Shown here: in pieces, positions 17,423-28,368 of the stretch
How the letters are laid out: each line of letters opens with the position of its first letter
Numbering within the stretch: position 1 is the stretch's first letter
Assembly (NCBI GenBank): GCA_035638775.1
Contig: DASQZJ010000073.1
Span: 21,398-85,397 of the forward strand
From: DASQZJ01 sp035638775
GTDB taxonomy: Bacteria; Pseudomonadota; Gammaproteobacteria; UBA5335; SLRW01
Length of the DNA: 64,000 nucleotides
Direction of reading: 5' to 3'
The notes under the pieces: model-generated
Database searches by the model: none
Seen by the model: only the letters and a program-made list of their open reading frames with translations
What the model was told of the DNA's origin: nothing
Made by a program: the position numbers and the translations under genes

Positions 17423-18832
17423 TCAGACGCTGTAGTACATGTCGAACTCGACCGGATGGGTGGTCATCCGCAGGCGCGTGACCTCTTCCATCTTGAGTGC
17501 GATGTAGGCGTCGATCACGTCGTCGGTGAACACGCCACCCGCCTTGAGAAAGTCGCGGTCCGCATCGAGACCGTTCAGCGCCTGCTCGAACGAGTACGCC
17601 ACCTGCGGGATCTGCTTCTCCTCTTCCGGCGGCAGATCGTACAGGTCCTTGTCCATCGCCTCGCCCGGGTTGATCTTGTTCTGGATGCCGTCGAGCCCGG
17701 CCATCAGCATGGCCGAGAACGCCAGGTACGGATTGGCGGTGGAGTCCGGGAAGCGGATCTCGATGCGCCGCGCCTTGGGGCTGTTGACCCACGGAATCCG
17801 GATCGAGGCGGAACGGTTGCGGGCCGAGTAGGCCAGCATCACCGGCGCCTCGAATCCCGGTACCAGGCGCTTGTAGCTGTTGGTGCTGGCGTTGGTGAAG
17901 GCGTTGAGCGCATGCGCGTGCCGGATCACGCCGCCGATGAAATGCAGCGCCGTGTCGGAAAGGCCGCCGTAGCGGTCACCGGCGAACAGGTTCTGGCCCT
18001 CTTTCGACACCGAGCAGTGGGTGTGCATGCCGTTGCCGTTGTCGCCCACCAGCGGCTTCGGCATGAACGTCGCGGTCTTGCCGTAGCCGTGCGCGACGTT
18101 CATCACCGCGTACTTGAGGATCTGCACCTCGTCGGCCTTCTTCACCAGCGTATTGAACGCGACCCCGATCTCGCACTGACCGGCGGTGGCCACCTCGTGG
18201 TGATGCACCTCGGTCTTCAGGCCCATCTCCTCGAGCGCGAGGCACATCGCCGAGCGGATGTCGTGCAGCGAGTCCACCGGCGGCACCGGGAAATATCCCC
18301 CCTTGATGCCCGGTCGATGCCCCACGTTGCCGTCCGGGTAGACGCGCTCGGAGTTCCAGTGGGACTCTTCCGAGTCCACCTTGTAGAAGGCACCGCTGAT
18401 GTCGGCGCCCCAGCGGACGTCGTCGAATACGAAGAACTCCGGCTCCGGACCGAAGTAGGCCGTGTCACCGATGCCGGTCGAGGCGAGGTAGGCCTCGGCG
18501 CGCTTGGCCAGCGAGCGCGGGCAGCGATCGTAACCCTGCATCGTGTTCGGTTCGATCACGTCGCAGCGGATGTTCAGCGTGATCTCCTCCGAGAACGGGT
18601 CGATCACCGCGCTGTCCGAATCCGGCATCAGGATCATGTCGGACTCGTTGATGCCCTTCCAGCCCGCGATCGAGGAACCGTCGAACATCTTGCCCGACTC
18701 GAAGAAATCCTCGTCAATGTCGTGGGAGGGCACGCTGACGTGCTGCTCCTTGCCCTTGGTATCGGTGAAGCGCAGGTCGACGAACTTGACGTTGTCGTCG
18801 GTCAGGCTCTTCATTACGTCGTCAGCCGACAT
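17423..18832 (-). CDS. glnA: Glutamine synthetase, type I
   Basis: 469-residue GSI enzyme, identical in length to E. coli GlnA, that makes glutamine from glutamate, ammonia and ATP as a dodecamer. Conserved blocks are visible: VKFVDLRFTDTKGKEQH, DGSSIAGW, the ATP/metal-binding GPEPEFFVFD, NGNGMHTHCS and NRSASIRIPW. The adenylylation tyrosine is Y398 in DKDLYDLPPEE (Y397 in E. coli numbering), so it belongs to the covalently controlled beta subdivision. Two adjacent ATGs exist; the second (18832) is chosen because GGAGG is too close to the first. Driven by a sigma54 promoter with two NtrC sites. Confidence 0.98.
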   Translation of the reverse strand: MSADDVMKSLTDDNVKFVDLRFTDTKGKEQHVSVPSHDIDEDFFESGKMFDGSSIAGWKGINESDMILMPDSDSAVIDPFSEEITLNIRCDVIEPNTMQGYDRCPRSLAKRAEAYLASTGIGDTAYFGPEPEFFVFDDVRWGADISGAFYKVDSEESHWNSERVYPDGNVGHRPGIKGGYFPVPPVDSLHDIRSAMCLALEEMGLKTEVHHHEVATAGQCEIGVAFNTLVKKADEVQILKYAVMNVAHGYGKTATFMPKPLVGDNGNGMHTHCSVSKEGQNLFAGDRYGGLSDTALHFIGGVIRHAHALNAFTNASTNSYKRLVPGFEAPVMLAYSARNRSASIRIPWVNSPKARRIEIRFPDSTANPYLAFSAMLMAGLDGIQNKINPGEAMDKDLYDLPPEEEKQIPQVAYSFEQALNGLDADRDFLKAGGVFTDDVIDAYIALKMEEVTRLRMTTHPVEFDMYYSV

Positions 18833-18907
18833 CATTCATTCCTCCGGTCGGGGGATGGTTCGGTTCGAATTGGGCCGGTCGCTGCCGGCGGCCATGGGCT
18901 CCCGCTT

Positions 18908-18923
18908 TGCACGATTCATGCCA
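18908..18923 (-). promoter_or_regulatory. Sigma54 promoter of glnA
   Basis: Minus strand TGGCATGAATCGTGCA carries the -24 GG and -12 GC with the required 10-base interval. The predicted start is near 18897, leaving a leader of about 65 bases to the glnA ATG. Paired NtrC sites lie upstream at distances typical of enhancers. Confidence 0.8.
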
Positions 18924-18975
18924 TTGACCGGAACCGGCGACGCGGGCATCCGGGGAGCGGACCGTCGGCCGCATG

Positions 18976-18992
18976 CGCACCATCGTTGTGCG
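18976..18992. promoter_or_regulatory. NtrC site, promoter-proximal (weaker), glnA
   Basis: CGCACCATCGTTGTGCG keeps the GCACC / GTGC core of the NtrC operator with symmetric outer changes. Centred about 87 bases upstream of the predicted start and 31 bp from the stronger distal site, i.e. about three helical turns, which suits cooperative binding of two dimers. Confidence 0.6.
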
Positions 18993-19006
18993 TGCAGCGG
19001 GATCCA

Positions 19007-19023
19007 TGCCCCACGTTGGTGCA
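19007..19023. promoter_or_regulatory. NtrC site, promoter-distal, glnA
   Basis: TGCCCCACGTTGGTGCA matches TGCACC-N5-GGTGCA with one mismatch. Centred about 118 bases upstream of the predicted sigma54 start. Arrangement and spacing resemble the paired enhancer upstream of E. coli glnAp2. Confidence 0.75.
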
Positions 19024-19045
19024 GCAGGACCGGCCAGCCCGGACG

Positions 19046-20209
19046 CTAATGATATCGCACATCCACGTCCGCGACGTCCGGGTGATCCAGCGCCGCCGTC
19101 CGGATGCGTCGTGCGAGCGCCCGGGCCTGCCCGGTGTCGGGCACCGCATCCAGGGGCAGCACGACCTCCATCCGGATGCGTCCGTCCAGGTAGTGCAGCG
19201 TGACGTCCTCGATGCGCCCGGCGCCCGGGATTTCCCGCCACCGCCGCCGCATGTCGTCCATGAGCTCGGCCCGCAGCGGCAGGTGTACGCTGGGGTGCCG
19301 GACCTCGTCGTCCTCCGGGTCGATGTGCACCAGCACGTCCGTCACCTCCGGCACCCGCCGGACGAGGCGCTGGTGCACCAGCTCGCTGATCAGGTGCCCC
19401 TCGGAGACGCTGAGTCTCGGATCGACCTGCACGTGCACGTCCACCAGCGCGTCCGATCCCATGTGCCGGGTACGCAGATCGTGCACGCTGCGCACGCCCT
19501 TGACCAGCCGGATCTCGTCGCGGATCTCCCGCACCCGCCCCTCGTCCAGCGCCGTGTCCACCAGCTCGCGGGTACTCTTCCAGCCGAGGTCCCACCCGAT
19601 CCTGGCGATCATGAATGCCACCACGATCGCCGCCACCGAGTCCAGGTAGGGCAGCCCGGCGATCGTCCCGGCGATCCCCACGATCACCACGATCGAGGAA
19701 ATCGCATCGCTGCGGTGGTGCCACGCGTTCGCCCTGAGCATCGTCGAGCGAAGCCGCCGCGCCACCCGCACGGTGTAATGGTACAGCCACTCCTTGGCCG
19801 CCACGGAGAGGGCGGCGACCACGAGGGCGGCGTAGCCGGGGCGCACCAGCTCGCCGGGATGGAACAGCCGGTTCACCGCGTCCACCGCGATCCCGATGCC
19901 GACACCGGCCAGGAAGATCCCGAGGGCAACCGTCGCGATGGTCTCGAAACGGCCATGGCCGTACGGGTGATCCTGGTCCGCGGCCCGATGCGCATGCCGG
20001 GCCGCGAACACGACCAGGCCGTCGCTCAGCAGGTCCGAGAAGGAGTGGATGCCGTCCGCCACCAGGGCCTGGGAATGCGCCACGATCCCCACGGCAACCT
20101 TGCCAGCCGCCAGCACCAGGTTCAGGGCCGCGCCGACCAGCGTGACACGACGGGTGTCGCGGTAACGCTCGGTGAGAATCGATTCCCGGCTCCCGGTCGC
20201 TTCTGCCAC
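19046..20209 (-). CDS. Cation diffusion facilitator (CDF) family metal exporter
   Basis: 387-residue CDF transporter with six predicted membrane helices in the first ~230 residues and a cytoplasmic C-terminal domain. The metal-site helix ADGIHSFSDLLSD (HxxxD) and the DHPYGHGRFET loop are characteristic, and a second HxxxD (HHRSD) follows in a later helix. The C-terminus is longer than in FieF and seems to contain a duplicated regulatory ferredoxin-like domain (DALVDVHVQVDPRLSV and later segments). It exports a divalent metal by proton antiport; which metal (Zn, Fe, Mn, Co) is not clear. GTG start. Confidence 0.9.
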   Translation of the reverse strand: MAEATGSRESILTERYRDTRRVTLVGAALNLVLAAGKVAVGIVAHSQALVADGIHSFSDLLSDGLVVFAARHAHRAADQDHPYGHGRFETIATVALGIFLAGVGIGIAVDAVNRLFHPGELVRPGYAALVVAALSVAAKEWLYHYTVRVARRLRSTMLRANAWHHRSDAISSIVVIVGIAGTIAGLPYLDSVAAIVVAFMIARIGWDLGWKSTRELVDTALDEGRVREIRDEIRLVKGVRSVHDLRTRHMGSDALVDVHVQVDPRLSVSEGHLISELVHQRLVRRVPEVTDVLVHIDPEDDEVRHPSVHLPLRAELMDDMRRRWREIPGAGRIEDVTLHYLDGRIRMEVVLPLDAVPDTGQARALARRIRTAALDHPDVADVDVRYH

Positions 20210-20265
20210 GGCGATTCCGCTTCCGAATGGTGGAGGTCCAGCTTAGCATCCGCGCTGCCCGCGCG

Positions 20266-20294
20266 TGCACAAGGGCCGGCTCAGCCGCTATACT
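20266..20294 (+). promoter_or_regulatory. Promoter of the glyQ operon
   Basis: TGCACA (20266-20271), a 17-base spacer and TATACT (20289-20294) form a sigma70-type promoter with 4/6 and 5/6 matches, about 90 bases before the glyQ ATG. Confidence 0.55.
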
Positions 20295-20383
20295 GCGCGC
20301 TTGTCGCGCCGGGGGCAGCGCTCGGTCCCGGTCGCGGCCAGGCCTCGACGCGGCTTTCCCGGTACCCGACCAGGCGACGGAGC

Positions 20384-21298
20384 ATGAGCGGCAAGCTGCC
20401 AACCAGTTTCCAGCAGCTGATCCTGCTGCTCCAGCAGTACTGGAGCCGGCAGGGCTGCGTGCTGGTCCAGCCGCAGGACATGGAAGTCGGTGCCGGCACC
20501 TTCCACCCCGCGACGTTTCTCCGTTCCATCGGTCCCGAGCCCTGGCGCGCCGCCTACGTGCAGCCGTCCCGCCGCCCTGCCGACGGCCGCTACGGCGAGA
20601 ATCCCAACCGGCTGCAGCACTACTACCAGTTCCAGGTGGTGATCAAGCCCTCGCCCGCCGACCTTCAGGAGCTGTATCTCGGCTCGCTCGAGGCGCTGGG
20701 AATCGATCCGCTCGTGCACGATATCCGCTTCGTCGAGGACAACTGGGAATCACCCACTCTCGGGGCCTGGGGGCTCGGCTGGGAGGTCTGGCTCAACGGC
20801 ATGGAGATCACGCAGTTCACCTACTTCCAGCAGGTGGGAGGACTCGACTGCCGCCCGGTCACCGGCGAGATCACCTACGGACTCGAGCGCATCGCGCTCT
20901 ACCTCCAGGGTGTCGACAGCATCTTCGACCTCACCTGGGCCGACGGACCGCAGGGGCGGGTGAGCTATGGCGACGTGTTCCACCAGAACGAGGTGGAGAT
21001 GTCGCGTTATAACTTTGAATATGCCGACGTGCCGTCGCTGCGGGACTGGTTCGACCGCTGCGAGCGCGAATGCGCCCGGCTGGTGGAACGGAACCTGCCT
21101 CTGCCGGCGTACGAGATGGTGCTGAAGGCCTCGCACAGCTTCAACCTGCTGGATGCACGCAATGCCATCTCCGTCACCGAGCGTCAGCGCTACATCCTGC
21201 GCGTCCGGGGGCTGGCGCGGCAGGTGGCCGAGGAATACCACGCGGCGCGCGAGGGCCTGGGTTTCCCCCTGCTGGCGCAGGAGGATTCCCGTGAGTGA
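20384..21298 (+). CDS. glyQ: Glycyl-tRNA synthetase alpha subunit
   Basis: 304-residue alpha subunit (303 in E. coli) of the bacterial alpha2beta2 glycyl-tRNA synthetase, which charges tRNA-Gly. The start MSGKLPTSFQQLILLLQQYW and the class II catalytic segments (EVGAGTFHPATFLRSIGPEPW, LQHYYQFQVVIKPSP, WEVWLNGMEITQFTYFQQVGG) are diagnostic. The frame is open far upstream across antisense genes, but ATG 20384 is preceded by GGAG and matches the family. First gene of glyQ-glyS-gmhB-plsC. Confidence 0.97.
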   Translation: MSGKLPTSFQQLILLLQQYWSRQGCVLVQPQDMEVGAGTFHPATFLRSIGPEPWRAAYVQPSRRPADGRYGENPNRLQHYYQFQVVIKPSPADLQELYLGSLEALGIDPLVHDIRFVEDNWESPTLGAWGLGWEVWLNGMEITQFTYFQQVGGLDCRPVTGEITYGLERIALYLQGVDSIFDLTWADGPQGRVSYGDVFHQNEVEMSRYNFEYADVPSLRDWFDRCERECARLVERNLPLPAYEMVLKASHSFNLLDARNAISVTERQRYILRVRGLARQVAEEYHAAREGLGFPLLAQEDSRE

Positions 21299-23375
21299 GC
21301 GCGCGGACCTGCTGGTCGAGATCGGCACCGAGGAGCTGCCTCCGCGCTCGCTGGCGGACCTCGAGAAGGCTTTCGCCGACGGGATCGTGGGGCGCCTGGC
21401 AGCCCGCGAGCTGGCTCACGGGGAGGTGCGCAGCTTCGCGACCCCCCGGCGCCTGGCCGTGTACGTACGCGGAGTCGCGACCGTGCAGCCGGCACGCGAG
21501 CTGGAGAAGCGCGGCCCCCCGGCGGACCGGGCCTTCGACGCGGAAGGCCGGCCCACCCGCGCCGCGGAAGGGTTCGCGCGCTCCTGCGGCGTCGCGGTCG
21601 AGGATCTCGAGACCCGGGACACCGCCCAGGGGCGGTACCTGTTTCACCGGTATACCCGCCCGGGGCGCACGGCATCCGAGCTCCTGCCGGAGCTGATCGA
21701 CGAGGCGCTCGCCGCGCTCCCGGTGGCGCGGCGCATGCGCTGGGGGGCCGGCGAGGCGGAGTTCGTGCGGCCGGTGCGGTGGGTCGTGCTGCTGCTGGGC
21801 GGCGAGGTGGTCCCGGCGCGGTTCTTCGACCGGCCAGCCGACCGGCTGACGCGCGGACACCGTTTCCATCACCCGGATCCGATCCGGCTGGAGCGGCCGG
21901 ACCGGTACGAGGCGATGCTCCGGGACCCGGGCCACGTGATCGCGGACCGCGGGCAGCGGCGCGCGCTGATCGAGGCGCAGGTCCGGGAGTCGGCCGCCAG
22001 CGTGGACGCGCGGGCACGCATCGAGCCCGGACTGCTGGACGAGGTGACCGCCCTGGTGGAGTGGCCGTGCCCGGTCCTGGGCCGTTTCGAGGAACGCTTC
22101 CTGGCGCTGCCGCCTGAAGTACTGATCGCCACCATGGAGGGCCACCAGCGCTATTTTCCGCTGTGGCAGGGGGAGCGGCTGGCGCCGGCGTTCGTGACCA
22201 TCAGCAACCTGGCCAGCCGCGACCCCGCGGAGGTGCGGCGGGGCAACGAGCGGGTGGTGCGTCCGCGGCTGGCGGATGCCGAGTTCTTCTGGCAGCAGGA
22301 CCTGGCGCGCCCGCCGGAGCGAATGGCTGAGGGCCTGGCCAGCGTCGTGTTCCAGGAGCACCTGGGCTCGCTGGCCGACAAGAGCGCCCGGGTGGCCGCG
22401 CTCGCCCGCTTCATCGCGGTGCGGGCGGCCGTCGACGCGGACCAGGCCGCCCGCGCCGCGCGGCTGGCAAAGGCCGACCTGCTGAGCGAGATGGTGGGAG
22501 AATTCCCGGAGCTGCAGGGGATCATGGGGGGCCATTACGCTCGCATGGCCGGCGAGGCCGGGCCCGTGGTGGCCGCGATCCGGCAGCAGTATCAGCCGGC
22601 GCACGCCGCGGACAGGATCCCCGAGGGCGACGTGGCGCAGGTGCTGGCGCTCGCGGACCGGCTGGACACGCTCGCCGGTATCTTCTCCATCGGACAGCGC
22701 CCCAGCGGTGACAAGGATCCGTTCGCCCTGCGGCGTGCGGCGCTCGGGGTGATGCGGATCCTGATCGAGGCGGATCTCGACCTGTCCCTCCCGGAGCTGC
22801 TGGAGGAGGCCTGCCGGCTTCAGCCGGTGCAGAGCGACGCCGGGCTTCCCGGCGAGCTCTACGACTTCATGTTCGAGCGGCTGCGGGTACATGCCCAGGA
22901 GCAGGGCATCCGTCCGGACGTGTTCGAGGCCGTACTGGCGCGCCGGCCGGCGTCGCCGCCCGACTTCCAGCGGCGGCTGCGTGCGGTCGAGGCGTTCCTG
23001 GAGCTGCCGGAGGCCGAAGCGCTGGCAGCGGCCAACAAGCGGATCGGCAATATCCTGCGCAAGGCCGATCCCGCTGACCTGGACGGCAGGGTGGATCCGG
23101 CGGCGCTGGAAATGCCGGAAGAGCGTGCCCTGGAGCAGGCGCTGGAGGAACGGCGTGAACGGCTGGCGGGCTTGACCGGGAGCGGAGACTACACCGGCGC
23201 GCTGGCAGCGCTGGCGGAGTTGCGCGAGACCGTCGACGAGTTCTTCGACAGGGTCATGGTCATGGCCGGAGACGCACGGCTGCGGCGGAACCGGCTGGCG
23301 CTGCTGCAATCGGTGCAGTCACGCTTCCTGGAGATCGCGGATATCTCGCGCCTGCAGCCGGGAGGGAGCCGGTGA
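21291..23375 (+). CDS. glyS: Glycyl-tRNA synthetase beta subunit
   Basis: 694-residue beta subunit (689 in E. coli), needed for tRNA binding and aminoacylation by the alpha2beta2 enzyme. The N-terminus SERADLLVEIGTEELPPRSL and motifs KRGPPADRAFD, MRWG, PEVLIATMEGHQRYFPL and QRPSGDKDPFALRR are typical. GTG 21291 is used: it follows GGAGG by 6 bases and overlaps the glyQ stop by 8 nt, consistent with coupled synthesis of the two subunits. Confidence 0.97.
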   Translation: MSERADLLVEIGTEELPPRSLADLEKAFADGIVGRLAARELAHGEVRSFATPRRLAVYVRGVATVQPARELEKRGPPADRAFDAEGRPTRAAEGFARSCGVAVEDLETRDTAQGRYLFHRYTRPGRTASELLPELIDEALAALPVARRMRWGAGEAEFVRPVRWVVLLLGGEVVPARFFDRPADRLTRGHRFHHPDPIRLERPDRYEAMLRDPGHVIADRGQRRALIEAQVRESAASVDARARIEPGLLDEVTALVEWPCPVLGRFEERFLALPPEVLIATMEGHQRYFPLWQGERLAPAFVTISNLASRDPAEVRRGNERVVRPRLADAEFFWQQDLARPPERMAEGLASVVFQEHLGSLADKSARVAALARFIAVRAAVDADQAARAARLAKADLLSEMVGEFPELQGIMGGHYARMAGEAGPVVAAIRQQYQPAHAADRIPEGDVAQVLALADRLDTLAGIFSIGQRPSGDKDPFALRRAALGVMRILIEADLDLSLPELLEEACRLQPVQSDAGLPGELYDFMFERLRVHAQEQGIRPDVFEAVLARRPASPPDFQRRLRAVEAFLELPEAEALAAANKRIGNILRKADPADLDGRVDPAALEMPEERALEQALEERRERLAGLTGSGDYTGALAALAELRETVDEFFDRVMVMAGDARLRRNRLALLQSVQSRFLEIADISRLQPGGSR

Positions 23376-23920
23376 GCCTGATCGTACTCGACCGGGACGG
23401 CGTGGTGAACGAGGACGCCGGGGAGTACCTGGCGTCACCCGACGCCTGGGTGCCGATCGCCGGCAGCCTGGAGGCAATGGCGCGCCTGGGGCAGGCCGGG
23501 CACCGGCTGGTGATCGCGACGGACCAGCCGGCCATCGGCCGCGGCCTGATCACGCCGGACACGCTGTTCGCCATCCACCGGAGGATGCAGCGGGAGCTCG
23601 GCACCCTGGGCGGCAACGTCGACGGCCTGTTCTTCTGCCCGCATCTGGCCGAGGACGACTGCCCGTGCCGCAGGCCCCGGCCGGGGCTGCTGGAGGACAT
23701 CGGGCGCCGTTTCCAGGTAGAACTCGAGCAGGTACTGGTCGTCGGCGATCAACTGGGAGATCTCGAGGCGGCGATCAGCGCCGGGGCGCGCCCGGTTCTG
23801 GTCCGGACGGGGCGCGGCGAGGCCACCCTGGCGGCACTCGACGAGCGGCCGGACGTACCCGTGTATCCGGACCTGAACGAGTTCTCGCTGGCCCTGGCCG
23901 AGGCGCGCAGGACCGAGTGA
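23372..23920 (+). CDS. gmhB: D-glycero-beta-D-manno-heptose-1,7-bisphosphate 7-phosphatase
   Basis: 182-residue HAD-family phosphatase in ADP-heptose synthesis for the lipopolysaccharide inner core. Motif I is LDRDGVVN with D7 and D9 as catalytic aspartates; motif IV is GDQLGDLEA. The zinc-binding loop typical of GmhB is seen as C89-P-H91 ... C97-P-C99. GTG start overlapping the glyS stop by 4 nt. This glyS-gmhB-plsC order matches the pseudomonad arrangement. Confidence 0.92.
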   Translation: MSLIVLDRDGVVNEDAGEYLASPDAWVPIAGSLEAMARLGQAGHRLVIATDQPAIGRGLITPDTLFAIHRRMQRELGTLGGNVDGLFFCPHLAEDDCPCRRPRPGLLEDIGRRFQVELEQVLVVGDQLGDLEAAISAGARPVLVRTGRGEATLAALDERPDVPVYPDLNEFSLALAEARRTE

Positions 23921-24723
23921 CGATCATGGCATCGGGCGAGAGAGCAAGCCTGGCTGCGCTCGCGGGTTCGCTGGCGTACTACGCACAGGCGGCCGTGACG
24001 ATCCCGGTCTGGGTGGTCCTTCTGGTACTGGCGCTTCCGCTGCCGTATCGCCTGCGCTATCCCCTGATGTACAGCTGGATCATGGTCCAGCGCTTCTGCC
24101 TGCGATGGCTGTGCCGCCTGCGGTTCGAGTACGAGGGCACCGGGAACCTGCCCCCGGGGCCGGCGATCGTGTTCTGCAAGCACCAGTCGATGCTCGAGAC
24201 GCTGCTCACCCAGAAGGTGATGCCGCCCCAGACCTGGGTGCTGAAGCGGGAGCTGCTGCGTATCCCTGTCTTCGGCTGGGGCCTGCGTTCCGCCGCGCCC
24301 ATCGCGATCAATCGCAGTTCGGGCAAGCGCGCCCTGCGCGAGGTGGTGCTGCAGGGAAGCACGCGGCTCCGGCAGGGGATCTGGGTCGTGGTCTTCCCGG
24401 AAGGCACCCGGGTGCCCCCGGGACGGACTCGCGCGTTCGGTGCAGGAGGCGCGATGCTGGCCGCGGAGACCGGCGCGCCGGTGGTGCCGGTGGCGCACAA
24501 TGCGGGCGAGCACTGGCTGCGCGGCCGGATCCTGATCAGGCCGGGCGTCGTCCGCATGCGCATCGGCCCGCCGATCGAGGCGGCAGGCCTGAAGCCGCGC
24601 GAGATCAACGCCCGGGCCAAGCAGTGGATCGACGCGAATACCGAGGCGCTCGCGGCATCCGGACAGCCCCGGGCCGGGGCGGAGCCGGGATATTCAACGG
24701 AGTCGGGGCGTCAGCCGCGCTGA
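23917..24723 (+). CDS. plsC: 1-acyl-sn-glycerol-3-phosphate acyltransferase
   Basis: 268-residue lysophosphatidic acid acyltransferase of the PlsC family, which adds the second acyl chain to make phosphatidic acid at the inner membrane. One or two N-terminal membrane segments (about 25-65) precede the acyltransferase domain. Motif I is KHQSMLET, an HX4E variant of HX4D common in this subfamily; motif III is FPEGTRVPPG and motif IV VVPVAHN. GTG 23917 overlaps the gmhB stop by 4 nt with AGGA just upstream; ATG 23926 is the alternative. Confidence 0.9.
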   Translation: MTIMASGERASLAALAGSLAYYAQAAVTIPVWVVLLVLALPLPYRLRYPLMYSWIMVQRFCLRWLCRLRFEYEGTGNLPPGPAIVFCKHQSMLETLLTQKVMPPQTWVLKRELLRIPVFGWGLRSAAPIAINRSSGKRALREVVLQGSTRLRQGIWVVVFPEGTRVPPGRTRAFGAGGAMLAAETGAPVVPVAHNAGEHWLRGRILIRPGVVRMRIGPPIEAAGLKPREINARAKQWIDANTEALAASGQPRAGAEPGYSTESGRQPR

Positions 24724-24730
24724 CACCGCC

Positions 24731-24768
24731 GTTGCGTGCCCGGAAGTGCCGCCGCCGGGACCCGCAAC
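24731..24768 (+). terminator. Hairpin after plsC
   Basis: GTTGCG and CCCGG (24731-24743) pair with CCGGG and CGCAAC (24755-24768) to form a two-part stem between the convergent plsC and gyrB genes. There is no strong T tract, so it may be a weak or bidirectional terminator. Confidence 0.4.
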
Positions 24769-24835
24769 TCCTTCGTAACCGATTGGATTTACTTGGAAAG
24801 ATCCGGCTCTTCGAGTTGCGCCTTGCGCTGCCCTG

Positions 24836-27238
<2,403 letters not shown>

Positions 27239-27264
27239 AGGGGCTCTTCGGGTTTGCAAAAACG

Positions 27265-28359
27265 CTATTCTACCACTTCCCGGACCCGGCCGTGTTCCAC
27301 GTGGAACATGCGCCCGTGCCCGCCCGCCAGGCCTCCGCGCACTTCCGACAACGATACTCCGGTGACGAACTTCTGCGCCGGCAACTCATCCAGCACCGCC
27401 CAGAGGCGTGCGCGATACCCCGGCCCGAGCTCCGCCCCGGCGTCGTCCACGAGCAGCACACCGTTCCCGCGGCCCGCCTCCGCCGCCGAGCGGATCTCCG
27501 ACAGCACCAGCGCGGCCGACAGCACTTTTCCCTGACCCCGGGAGACCCACTCGCGCGCCGGTCGCCCCTCCACCCGGATATCCAGCTCCGCTCGGTGGGG
27601 TCCCGCCACCGTATGCCCCCGCTCACGGTCCCGCTGCAGGTGGCTCGCCAGCGCCCGGTCCAGCGTCATTTCCTCCGGCCAGCCCCGCCGGTACGCCAGC
27701 CGCACCTGGCACTCCCTCCCGAGCACCCGGCTCGCGATGCCTTCCACGTGGGGGCCAATCCGCTCCACGAAACCCGCCCGCGCCCGGTCCACCTCCGCGC
27801 CCGACACGCCCAGCTCGGCATCCCACGCCCGCGCCTCACGACCCGCGTCCGGCCCGCCGCGGCGAAGGATCGCGTTCCGTTGTCGAAGCGCCCTGGCGTA
27901 CCGTCGCCACGCCGCCAGGTACGCATGTTCCACGTGGAACACGCCCCAATCCATGAACCGCCGACGGTCCGCGGGTCCCCCTTCCAGCAGCCGGTGCACA
28001 TGCGGGTCGATCACCTGCACCGGCAGCCACGCCGCCAGCTCCCCGATCCCCGCCGCCTTCTGACCCGACACCCGCCCCTGCACGCCCTCCTCGCCGAGGC
28101 GCAGCCCCAGCGCCACGCCCGGCCCTTCGTCCGCCCCCACGCGCCCGAAAACCATCGTTGCCCGGCATCCGTGCCGCACCAGTACCCGCCGACGCGCCTC
28201 CCGAAAAGACCGCCCCCTTCCCAGAAAGTAAATCGCCTCGAGGAGGCTGGTCTTCCCCGAGGCGTTGTCTCCAAGCACAATATTGAAGGAGTCCGCGAAT
28301 TCCAGTTCCAGCTCGACGAAACACCGGAAATCCCGCGCTCCCAGGCTTCGCAGCGCCAT
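27265..28359 (-). CDS. recF: DNA replication and repair protein RecF
   Basis: 364-residue SMC-like ATPase that helps load RecA at single-strand gaps with RecO and RecR. Walker A is GDNASGKT (30-37); the C-terminal signature SRGQGKVLSAALVLSE and Walker B VLLVDDAGAEL are present. Two perfect parS sites lie inside the gene and are translated as VFHVEHA (mid-protein) and MFHVEHG (near the C-terminus), so the coding sequence has accommodated centromere elements. It begins 9 bases after dnaN and ends 26 bases before gyrB. Confidence 0.96.
   Translation of the reverse strand: MALRSLGARDFRCFVELELEFADSFNIVLGDNASGKTSLLEAIYFLGRGRSFREARRRVLVRHGCRATMVFGRVGADEGPGVALGLRLGEEGVQGRVSGQKAAGIGELAAWLPVQVIDPHVHRLLEGGPADRRRFMDWGVFHVEHAYLAAWRRYARALRQRNAILRRGGPDAGREARAWDAELGVSGAEVDRARAGFVERIGPHVEGIASRVLGRECQVRLAYRRGWPEEMTLDRALASHLQRDRERGHTVAGPHRAELDIRVEGRPAREWVSRGQGKVLSAALVLSEIRSAAEAGRGNGVLLVDDAGAELGPGYRARLWAVLDELPAQKFVTGVSLSEVRGGLAGGHGRMFHVEHGRVREVVE
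27293..27308. promoter_or_regulatory. parS centromere site 1 (ParB binding)
   Basis: TGTTCCACGTGGAACA is a perfect 16-bp palindrome and a known functional variant of the bacterial parS consensus (TGTTTCACGTGAAACA), common in pseudomonads. It lies at the 3' end of recF, about 3.8 kb from dnaA. ParB nucleates here for origin segregation. Confidence 0.88.
27926..27941. promoter_or_regulatory. parS centromere site 2 (ParB binding)
   Basis: A second exact copy of TGTTCCACGTGGAACA, 633 bp from the first and also inside recF. Two identical 16-mers within one gene next to the origin make a chance match very unlikely. Confidence 0.88.
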
Positions 28360-28368
28360 CCCCGTCGC

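Noticed and set aside
15947..21298. An open frame of about 1780 codons on the plus strand, opposite ntrB, glnA and the CDF gene
   Set aside because: Only its last 304 codons (glyQ) are a gene. The rest is antisense to well-recognised genes and shows the low-complexity Arg/His/Gly composition of GC-rich shadow frames.
27742..27751. TTCCACGTGG in recF, a third parS-like core
   Set aside because: The outer bases diverge (CC/GGGC), so it lacks the full palindrome seen at the two neighbouring perfect sites.
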